Assembly (NCBI GenBank): GCA_003427395.1 | Contig: BFEA01000049.1 | Coordinates: 3,096,348 to 3,116,675, forward strand | Origin: Chara braunii | Taxonomy: Eukaryota > Streptophyta > Charophyceae > Charales > Characeae | DNA length: 20,328 nt | Reading direction: 5' to 3' | Shown here: positions 9,415 to 16,634 of the stretch, one piece after another | Layout: the number at the start of each line of letters is the position of its first letter | Position numbering within the stretch: the first letter of the stretch is position 1 | Notes under the pieces: model-generated | The model's database searches: none | Told to the model about the DNA's origin: nothing | The model's input: only the letters and a program-made list of their open reading frames with translations | Made by a program: the position numbers and the translations under genes

Positions 9415-11013
9415 GGGGTAGTGTTGTGACTTGAGGGGTCGTCAGACTGTTGTTTCTCCTGCGTTTAGCTGTGAGTTGACCAAGCTGTCGGTTGGTCACC
9501 ATTGCGGGGCCCTCAGGCGAAGGAAGATAACAAGGCCCTCTCCTGAGAGTTGAGTCAGTCTCCCTCTTGTATCTCGAGAGTCTGAACCCCCTTTTCTTAT
9601 GCCCTTCTTACTCTCAGTCTAGTCTTGTTCCAAGAGGAAGGCGGCAGGCGGGATTGCAACCCGTAGGACCGCAGCAAGACTCTGTGGGGAGTCAGCCCAC
9701 CGATTGCGGGAGCTCTGCCGGAACTCAGGAGTTCTGGAGGCAGGGAACTGAAAGGAAACCATTGCTCTTCATCTATAAACACAGATTATATCCCCTATTT
9801 GTATCCCTTCTATGAGTTGACTGAGTATTATGCATTGAGTTATACTTTGTCTTTAAATTTGACATTCAGGACACAAACCAGACTTAAATAAAGGAATGGA
9901 TGCAAAATTTCAGTTTTAGTTTTGTTGGATGTGTGAAAGTAGACTGTTCAAAGGAATTGCATCTGGGGAAAGGGCAGGATGGAAAGACAGTTTGCATGAG
10001 ATTTGACTGGGTCGTTTAAAGGCTGGGAAGTCCCCATAAGTTTGGGGAGACCCAGGGCTTTGTTTATTTTGGATTGAGTAGAGCGTCAGACCCTTCTTTA
10101 AGTTTAGTAGGTCTGATTGCTCTGGAGGCTGGGGAGTCCCCATAAGTTTAGGGAGACCCTGTGCCGTGATTTTGCATGGAGGGTCAGGCTGTTCTATAAG
10201 TTTAGGTGGCGTGACTGCTCTGACTTACGAGGGTTGGTTGTGATTGACTTTTCAGGGACCAAGGGCATTCTGTAAGTTCAGGTTCCTTGGTCGCCTTGTT
10301 TATTTTGGGTTTTCCTCTGTTTATTTGGTTTTGAACGAGGAGGTCTTAGTTGTTCTATAAGTTTCGATGGCTTAGCCTCTTCCTGCTTTATTATGAGAGA
10401 ATGAACCTGATAGAGGGCAGATTGTTCTGTAAGTTCAGGTGATCTAGCCAAATGTCACGCACAAAATGGATCAGAGAGAAACAAATTAGGCAGAGAGTCA
10501 GACTGTTCAGGTGGTCTGACTCAAAGCCTCGCATATGTTGGAACCCAAAGGCTATAACTTGGCTATACTCTATTATTATTTTATTTAAGAACATGCTAGT
10601 CAGACTGTTCTATAAGTTTAGGTGGTCTGACTACAGCCTATCACAACCTGAAGAGAGTATAATTAAAAATATGACTGAAGGTAAGTTGGGGCAGACTGAA
10701 CTTAAGTTAATTCAGTCCTATGCAGCCTTAGAAGACTAAGTGCAGACAATTATATATAATTTGGATATCTTAAACAGTTCAGGGCGACTAGAGTGGTCTA
10801 GTCATATGCCCAAAAAAGAGAAAAGTAGTTGTGCCCTCTGTTTTGTGTATACTCTTTGGCTAAGTTAGGCACATTCCATAAGTTTGGGTAGCCTGACCTT
10901 ATGCCTTATGTAAGCTGGGTATAAAGGGTTAAATTACTGAAAAATCATGAACTATTGTTTGCCCAGATGAGCTTGGGGTGGTGAGAGTACTTATTTTTGT
11001 GGTTTGGCTTGCA
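9415..11013 (+). repeat. Long dispersed repeat B, copy 1
   Basis: This is collinear with 14414-15962 across about 1.5 kb. The best conserved part is 9644-9760 against 14638-14756, covering the GGCGGCAGGCGGGATTG block, the GACTC/GAGTC foldback at 9678-9693, and a long foldback at 9715-9743 (CTGCC + GGAACTC with GAGTTC + GGCAG). Next come an A-rich segment with AAACCAGACT..TAAA.GGAATG, the hairpin array (10023-10897), and a tail around GTGAGAGTACTTA that ends in GCATG, where similarity stops abruptly in both copies. It could be an LTR of a nested element or a structured non-coding unit. Confidence 0.78.
10023..10897 (+). repeat. Hairpin array 1: twelve hairpins, loop type TGTTCTATAAGTTTAGGTGG
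   Basis: Hairpins lie at 10023-10055, 10086-10116, 10129-10161, 10183-10215, 10257-10292, 10340-10379, 10416-10449, 10495-10522, 10597-10633, 10694-10717, 10786-10803 and 10864-10897. Perfect stems include TCAGACC/GGTCTGA (10086), GACCAAGG/CCTTGGTC (10257), GAGTCAGAC/GTCTGACTC (10495) and TAGTCAGAC/GTCTGACTA (10597). Arms differ between hairpins, but most loops keep the core TGTTCTATAAGTTTAGG, with variants such as TTCTGTAAGTTCAGG. Those at 10495 and 10786 have shortened loops, and 10694 has a different one. Spacers of about 30-70 bases share a TGTTTATTTTG-like word, pointing to a decayed tandem repeat as the ancestor. Confidence 0.82.
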
Positions 11014-11169
11014 TGTGGCTGAGTGAGATCGCTACTTTGTCTGAGTTTCAGTTGGATAGGTAGTTGGTTTAGTTGCTCGCCATGTGATAGAGCGATAGAG
11101 TTAGTTTCAATTCCTGCATTTTCTGTGATAGTTTTTTTTACTTAGGTCAATTGTTATATTTTCTGGGAT
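11014..11169. other. Spacer between repeat B copy 1 and the 120-bp array
   Basis: AT-rich, with no feature apart from a TTTCTG(T/G)GAT(A/C)GTTTTT word occurring twice (about 11120 and 11160), possibly a decayed first unit of the following array. Confidence 0.4.
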
Positions 11170-11755
11170 CGTTTTTGTACTTGGCTTTGTATAAATCTTG
11201 GCAAGCTACTTTCTCTACGGGAAGCGTTGCTGAAATTTCTACAAATCCAAGGAGTTAGTCAATTTTGACATGACAAAGTTCAACTTGCCTTTTTTTTATA
11301 TCTAACCTAGTAAAAATCTGGAAAGTCTCATTTTCTAAAGGGGGTGCTGCCCAAATTTTTGCTAATTCAGGGAGTTAGACAAAATTGGATTTTGAGAAGT
11401 CAAAGTTATTCTCAAGTTCTGGACTTAGCTTTGTATAAATTTTGGAATAATACTTTTCTAAAGGAAGTGCTGCCGGAATTTCTGCAAAACTATGGAGTTA
11501 GTTAAATCTTGTCTAAGTTGAATTCAAGTTATCTTTTGAGTTCATATCTGACTTAGTATAAATCTGGGAAGTCTCCCTTTGTAAAGGGAGTGCTGCCCAA
11601 ATTTCAGGGAGTTAGACAAAATTTGACTTTTCAAAGTTAAAGATTTTTTCTGCTTTCATATTTGGACTTATATAAATTCTGGAAATACATTTTTCCTTCG
11701 GGAAACGCTGCCGAAATTTTCTTAGTTTAAAGGAGATAGATTATATTTTGATAGG
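11170..11755 (+). repeat. Tandem array, about five ~115-125-bp units
   Basis: Each unit runs: CTTAGTATAAAT.TGGAAA, then a pyrimidine-rich stretch, a small AAAGGGAGTGCTGCC block, GAAATTTCT, GGAGTTAG and CAAAGTT. The conserved TGCTGCC-like block starts near 11225, 11345, 11467, 11590 and 11706. Units are diverged, and the last runs into a TGGCGATTCTGG motif. Similar GCTGCCGAAATTT words occur near LTR ends of some plant Ty3/Tat-type elements as I remember them, so this may be LTR-derived. Confidence 0.75.
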
Positions 11756-11773
11756 TGGCGATTCTGGTAGTCC
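11756..11773 (+). promoter_or_regulatory. Second primer-binding-site-like motif
   Basis: TGGCGATTCTGGTAGTCC lies directly after the 120-bp array. Its first part resembles the TGGCGACTCTGCTGGGGA motif that follows the LTR in many plant Ogre/Tat-type retrotransposons (recalled, not searched). If real, the array and possibly repeat B copy 1 would be the LTR of a nested second element. A chance match is possible. Confidence 0.3.
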
Positions 11774-11779
11774 ACTCTG

Positions 11780-11793
11780 AATAGGGGAGATTT
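11780..11793 (+). promoter_or_regulatory. Candidate polypurine tract
   Basis: AATAGGGGAGATTT is followed by TGTC. TGTC is the inverted counterpart of the GACA that ends both LTR copies. If this is the tract, the right LTR would run 11794-13589 (about 1.8 kb) and the left LTR would be cut by the window start. No purine tract precedes 12975 itself, which favours an upstream LTR start. Confidence 0.3.
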
Positions 11794-11945
11794 TGTCATG
11801 AGTCTACCTTTCTTCGGGCACTTGCTTAGAGGTGGGCTTAGATATAGTTAACTAGGATGATTTGGGTAAGATCATGATATGAAGATTGTTCTCTGTTGAC
11901 TTATAGGGTTAGCCTGGGGCATTGACATGTCATGTGTTACAGGCC

Positions 11946-12136
11946 GTCTTGATCGTTTGATTCAAATTCAGGACTAGATTCAGCTTGATCCCTTGAGGAT
12001 CATCTTCTGTTATCACTGATAACAGGTCGGTTGCCGATTCNGTCTTGATCGTTTGATTCAAATTCAGGACTAGATTCAGCTTGATCCCTTGAGGATCATC
12101 TTCTGTTATCACTGATAACAGGTCGGTTGCCGATTC
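11946..12136 (+). repeat. Exact 95-bp duplication on both sides of an assembly N
   Basis: Bases 11946-12040 and 12042-12136 are identical, separated only by one N at 12041. Everything around here is diverged, so perfect identity flanking an N points to unmerged overlapping sequence ends rather than a biological tandem copy. Each copy includes a foldback GTTATCA/TGATAAC near 12010-12022 and 12106-12118. Another N is at 12178. Confidence 0.9.
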
Positions 12137-12489
12137 ATCGGTTTACGATTCAACTCCAATCCACTCTTGTTACTCAANGTAAAGGCTTTAGCCCTATGGT
12201 TTGAATTGTTTGATTGTGTTTTCACCCGGACTTTATTGAATGGCCATTTAACAAAAGTACTGAGTATTTATTTTGGGGAGTTGCACAAGAGTGAGGTTTG
12301 TATGGCTAAAGCAAGGGGTATGAGCATAGAGAGTGGTTGAAGTTGACCCCATGTAGTGCGTGGACTTCTGTTGAACCTTTGATGTGATTGTAGGTATGCT
12401 TGTGGTTCGGACTCTGGATGTGACTGCCTGCGATTATATACATATATGGTAGAGAGGAACCCCACTGTGACTGTGAGACGTGATCGTCC

Positions 12490-12501
12490 TATATAAATAA
12501 A
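12490..12501 (+). promoter_or_regulatory. TATA-box-like sequence
   Basis: TATATAAATAAA matches the plant TATA consensus and lies upstream of the right LTR repeat on the element's transcribed strand. Without a mapped start it remains a sequence match. Confidence 0.3.
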
Positions 12502-12814
12502 CCTTATGTATATATCTATATGTGCCTTGGGTATGCGTGCGGCTTACTGTGATCGTGCGTAAGGGTTAACCAGATTATGGCTTGAGAGAAAAGGAAGACC
12601 CTCGCTTACCCTTTGCTTTTTAGAGATTTTATAGTCGGACGTTGGTCCTGGGCCGGGATTCAAGGTCCTTGTCCGGGACATCCCAAGCCCTAGACTCTGC
12701 AGGGAAGGAATCTGCCCCCGTTCAAAGCCTATTTGCCTTGCCTACCGAGACGCTCAGACCAAAGGCCGGAGGTCTCGCGACGGCAGCACGACTATTCCTT
12801 CAGCCGTGCAATAT

Positions 12815-12864
12815 CGTGAGGGACTAGACCCTCACGACACTTCGAGTCTGACACTTGAGTGTCA
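12815..12864 (+). repeat. Two consecutive perfect foldbacks
   Basis: CGTGAGGG (12815-12822) pairs with CCCTCACG (12829-12836) around ACTAGA. TGACACT (12849-12855) pairs with AGTGTCA (12858-12864) around two bases. Both stems are perfect and only 12 bases apart. They may belong to LTR RNA structure. Confidence 0.7.
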
Positions 12865-12974
12865 TGAGCGGTACTCGGATCCACGAGGGAACGCTTGATT
12901 ATGAGCACTACATAGTACGCCATCATTGCGACTGCTTGCGTACGCTTGCATTGCGATTTGATATAAGTTAGCCC

Positions 12975-13589
12975 TGCGTCCGCGCGATTTTTATATTGAG
13001 TCTCGCGCGCAACGCCTATCCGATTTTCCGCATTGAGAAGTTATGGGTTGCCTACGAGGGGCTAGGAGCGTTGTCGCGTTGTTTGTGTTGTGTCGTTTTG
13101 TATGTGTCCGTGTGTGTGTGTGTTTTGTTCGTAGAGTGGTGTGCTCGTGGTGTGTGGGATGCGTCCTAGTCGACCGACGACGAGTCGCGCTTGGGACCTC
13201 AGCCCCCCCAAGATGTCGGTTCACGTGCGGGTCCGATAGAGGCGTATTACCGCGCGTACCCCCTATGCTACAGCGAACGAGAAACGTCCTCGGTTGGTTC
13301 ACCTCTGCGATTGCGGCTGATCAACGTTCGTACTGTGGACTGGTAGCTCGGCGGGGATACGCCCACCGAAGGGAGGTGACAACTCCTGTAAGGTGGAGGT
13401 AAGTCGTGCCTCGTGTTGGCCCTATCCTGTCGTAGGGGCTCGCGGGAGGTATGGCTGGCGCACTCGGCCGGAGCGGCTTGTGGAAGCTCCATGTATATTC
13501 GCGACGAAGGATTTAAAACCAACTCCTGCGTGATACGACCGGGAGGGTCCTGCGCTGCCTTGTGCAGTGCCAGACCGATGCGTTCGACA
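12975..13589 (+). repeat. Right (3') LTR copy
   Basis: Collinear with 1-598 and about 17 bases longer. The homology ends at GACA (13586-13589) plus one shared A, after which the two copies diverge completely: the left continues into the primer binding site, the right into flanking DNA. The divergence and the TG...CA ends support LTR identity. The start at 12975 is the first base that can be compared, not a proven boundary. Confidence 0.75.
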
Positions 13590-14413
13590 ATAGTATGACA
13601 ATGAGAAGAAGACATATAGAAAGGGGTAAGGGACTTACCTGTTGGCGGATGCATAGCCCATCACACCCATCGGAGTAGCGAAGCAAGCGAGTTGCAGGCT
13701 TTGAAACTACCTGCTAACGGGGACGCTACTCAACCCTTCGATTAAAGCAGCAAGGAGAGGATTGAGGGGGGAAAATATGCCTGTTAGCCTGTGCGTATCT
13801 GCTAGTGTGTGCGCTGCCATTTGGTTGCCTGCACTAGAATGAGGGAGCCGACTGCGAAGGTTACAAGCCACCTAGCTGGCCTAAGTAGTGACCAGCTCTT
13901 TAACAAAGTTGCAGCCGATTAGTTGCAGCTCGCAAGGACTGTAGATTTGTCTGTTGATCGTGTGTCACTTAGCTGTCAACCTGTGCAGAAATAGGTCAAC
14001 CGCGGAGGTGCAGACTCACCGGTAGCCAGTATACTTCGAGTTACGAGATAAGAAGGGTTGGAGCTGTGAGAAGCTCGAGGTTGTTGGAGAGGAGGGGATA
14101 CTACTGATATTTTGACAGTCTTCAAGGAGTCGGCGATCAGCGGTGTTAAGCTGCTGTGTAGTTGTGGCGCGTAAAACTGTATATACAACATATTGACGTT
14201 CCCACTTGCCATACTCCATAGCTACTATGCCTTGTTGCTGGACATGCTTGCTGCCTACATACGTTTCCTCTGCATGCAGTACTTTCGATGCGTTATTGGG
14301 TCCCTCAAAGGGGACGAGCTCTATTTGAACGTCACCCGCCCTGGAAGCACAGTAGCCCGTTGGTTAGTTGGGGCGGCATAGCGACTTGGTGGCATGATCT
14401 GACTTATGAAAAA
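13590..14413. other. Flanking non-coding DNA, no gene
   Basis: No coding frame above 78 codons after the LTR end. An 11-base-loop foldback GCAGG/CCTGC lies near 13694-13714. No second LTR or terminal repeat was recognised. Confidence 0.45.
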
Positions 14414-15962
14414 AGGTATTACAGTGGTTTGGAGGTCCGTCAGAGGGAAGCTGTTCGGTAGTTTGACTTCGGATTGACCAAGCTGTTGCTGTTTGGCTTC
14501 CATTGCGGGACCCTCAGGTGCTCGAAGATTTCAAGGCCCTCTCCTGCGAGTCTGAGTGCACCATCCTTGGATCTGAGAGACTCAAATTCATCTCCTTCTG
14601 CCCTTCTGACTCTAAGTCTGGTCTGTTGGTTCTGAGAGGAAGGCGGCAGGCGGGATTGTAACCCGTAGGTCTGCATCAAGACTCTGTGGGGAGTCAGCCC
14701 ACCGATTGCGGGAGCTCTGCCGGAACTCAGGAGGAGTTCTGGAGGCAGGGAATAGACAGGTAATCTTTGGCTTTCCCTCCATAAACCCAATATAGCCCCT
14801 ATCTAAACAACGCCCTATGTATTGGCTGAGTGTATTGTATGCAACCCTACTTTGACTTTTTGTCTGACCTTCAGGATGTAAACCAGACTAAGTAAAGGAA
14901 TGTCTGTATAATGGCAGTTTCTGTTTTGTTTGTCTGTCTGAACGCAGATTGTAACAAAGGGTTACGTTAGTGGGAAGGTTGGGAGGAAGACAGTTTTGCT
15001 TGTGTCTGAATGAGTCTTATAGGGTCAGGCATTGTTTCTAAGATGAATGACCCGACTGTTGTGTTTTGTTCTGCTTTCTGAAAGGCCAAGCATTGTTTCT
15101 AAGACGAATGGCTTGATCACTGTGTTTATTTAATTGTGCCAGACATCGTTTCTAAGACGAATGGCGTGGCTATTTATTTTGTGGGGTATTGATTGCTTGA
15201 ACTTTGAGGACCAGACATTGTTTCTAAGATGAATGGTCTGGTCGCTGTTTACTTTGGGTGGTTTTTGAACAGACTCAGGGTCTTGGCCCAGGGTACTCTG
15301 CTTTTTTTTTCAGTGCTGAGAAAATAGGGTTGAACATTGTCTCTAAGACGAATGACCCAACTCTTTTGGTTGTTTTATTTTGAGGGAGGTTCAGGCCAAA
15401 GACTGAACATTGTTTCTAAGACGAATGGTCTAAGTCTGAGGCCACATGATATAATGTGAACAAAGGAATATGACTTTCTATATGTCTATATCTATATGTT
15501 TATAAGTACAAGGCTAGTCAGACATTGTTTCTAAAATGAATGATTTGACTATAGTCTTATCACAAGTTAGAAAAGTATAACTAAGAGCTATAATTGAAGG
15601 TAACTTGGGTCGGCCGGGCATTGTTTCTAAGACGAATGACTCATTCCTACGCTCAGTTTTGAAGATTAAGTTCAGAGAATTATATATAACCTGGCTATTT
15701 AAACAGATCAGGGCAACTAAGCATTGTTTCTAAGAGGAATGACTTAGTCATATGCCCAATGCAGAGAAAAGTAGTTGTGCAACATGTTCGTGTATAACTA
15801 AGGCAAAGAGTTGGCATTGTTTCTAAGATGAATGGCGTAACTCAATGCCCTATGTAAGTTGGGTATGAAGGGATAAGTTATTGAAAGACCATGAACTATT
15901 GTTTGCCAAAATAGACCTTGGGGCTGGTGAGAGTACTTACCTTTGTGGTTTGGCCTGCATGA
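14414..15962 (+). repeat. Long dispersed repeat B, copy 2
   Basis: Collinear with 9415-11013. The foldback at 9715-9743 recurs at 14717-14748 with a longer loop (AGGAG instead of AG), keeping the paired arms. The tail is strongly alike around the GTTTGCC and GTGAGAGTACTTA blocks and ends at GCATG (15962), exactly where similarity ends in copy 1. Beyond it lies inverted repeat D rather than the 120-bp array. It lies outside the LTR element, so repeat B is dispersed and not private to that element. Confidence 0.78.
15024..15849 (+). repeat. Hairpin array 2: ten hairpins, loop type CATTGTTTCTAAGACGAATG
   Basis: The 20-base core occurs ten times with few changes, at about 15030, 15091, 15144, 15216, 15334, 15408, 15522, 15619, 15722 and 15815. 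Its ends CATT/AATG pair, and flanking arms that differ between copies extend the stem. Examples are GACCAGAC/GTCTGGTC (15209-15216 with 15236-15243, perfect), ACTAAG/CTTAGT (15716-15721 with 15743-15748) with outer GGGCA/TGCCC, GAGTT/AACTC (15808-15812 with 15839-15843) with outer GGCA/TGCC, and CTAGTCA/TGACTATAG (15514-15554). The copy at 15619 has poor arms. Spacers share TGTTTATTTTG-like words. Confidence 0.85.
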
Positions 15963-16009
15963 GAGTCTAGCTCTGACGAACACCTAAAATAAACCGATAC
16001 TACCCGACG

Positions 16010-16377
16010 CGCAGGCCTACCGAGATTTCTCCAAAATCACATTGTTGTCGATGACGTCCTTCGCACGCACGCGTAAATCGTATGCAAGTACATCAACCAA
16101 CGAGACATAATCTTTTTAATCCTAGTTTAATCAGAAACAAAAAAATCTGGTCGGCAACCAACGCCGACTTTCACAGTCATCAATCAAAAATAAAAAGATC
16201 ACGCGCGCCTCAAAGCTGCTCGCCCACACACTCTCTACCCTAGTCAGCCATCCAGTCAACCCTAACCACAAACGCAGTCACGCCTCACGCGGTATACTTA
16301 AACTTTAATCCAAACTTAATTTTTATCGCTTGCAAAAACCAGGGCGGATACCCTTGTAAGGGTATTCGCACCGACAG
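16010..16377 (-). repeat. Dispersed repeat D, inverted copy
   Basis: The reverse complement aligns with 6408-6740. The foldback GGATACCCTT/AAGGGTATTC is at 16346-16367. The small hairpin GTCGGC/GCCGAC (16150-16155 with 16163-16168) corresponds to CCGGC/GCCGG at 6617-6632, so one base pair has changed from C-G to T-A on both sides. C exceeds G here on the + strand, opposite to the surrounding DNA, as expected for an inverted insertion. It lies between repeat B copy 2 and the 35-bp array. Confidence 0.68.
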
Positions 16378-16380
16378 CGA

Positions 16381-16623
16381 GATGGGTAACCGACACTTGA
16401 CTGCTACCGCCGTGGGATGGGTGACCGACACTTGGCTGCTACTTCTGAGGGATGGGTAACCGACACTTGGCTGCTACTACTGCGGGATGGGTGACCGACA
16501 CTTGGTTGCTACTGCTGCGGGACGGGTGATTGACACTTTGCTGCTACTGCTGCGGGATGGGGGACTGACACATGGCTGCTATTGATGTGGGATGGGTGAC
16601 CGGCCTTGGCTGCAACTGCTGTG
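16381..16623 (+). repeat. 35-bp tandem repeat, seven units
   Basis: Units start at 16381, 16416, 16451, 16486, 16521, 16556 and 16591, each near GATGGGTGACCGACACTTGG followed by CTGCTACTGCTGCGG. The first six are exactly 35 bases and the last is two shorter. The period is not a multiple of three and no frame stays open, so this is a minisatellite and not a protein repeat. Confidence 0.93.
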
Positions 16624-16634
16624 GCCCTGTGGGT

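Larger units (their letters stand above)
12179..12974. other. Non-coding segment before the right LTR copy, possibly LTR U3
   Basis: It carries a TATA-box-like TATATAAATAAA at 12490-12501 and two tight perfect foldbacks at 12815-12864. No coding frame above 65 codons is seen. If the LTR starts upstream of 12975, this would be its promoter-bearing portion. The corresponding left part is outside the window, so this cannot be tested here. Confidence 0.4.
1..13589 (+). mobile_element. Non-autonomous LTR retrotransposon (LARD-like), 13.6 kb
   Basis: Two direct repeats of about 0.6 kb bound a 12.4-kb interior, and a TGG-initiated primer binding site lies two bases after the left repeat. This is the architecture of an LTR retrotransposon transcribed left to right. 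No gag, protease, reverse transcriptase, RNase H or integrase motif could be read in the interior, whose open frames are all under about 200 codons and mostly overlap others. It is therefore either a non-autonomous large retrotransposon derivative or a very decayed copy. The two LTR copies differ at roughly one base in ten by eye plus small indels, suggesting an old insertion. The element contains other repeats (repeat B, a 120-bp array, hairpin sets), which may be native or nested. The left target-site flank is outside the window, so a target duplication cannot be tested. Confidence 0.72.

Noticed and set aside
9640-9710. Minus-strand T-arm-like GGGTTGCAATCCC, possible tRNA relic in repeat B
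   Set aside because: The loop lacks the TTCRA order, and no acceptor or D arm pairs.
10023-10897. Integron attC-like sites (variable stems around fixed motifs)
   Set aside because: No cassettes or integrase, no GTTRRRY ends, and the constant part is the loop rather than paired core sites.
15024-15849. CRISPR-like look: ten 20-base repeats separated by unique sequence
   Set aside because: Intervals vary from about 53 to 118 bases, flanks of each repeat are complementary to one another, there are no cas genes and the context is eukaryotic-type repeats.
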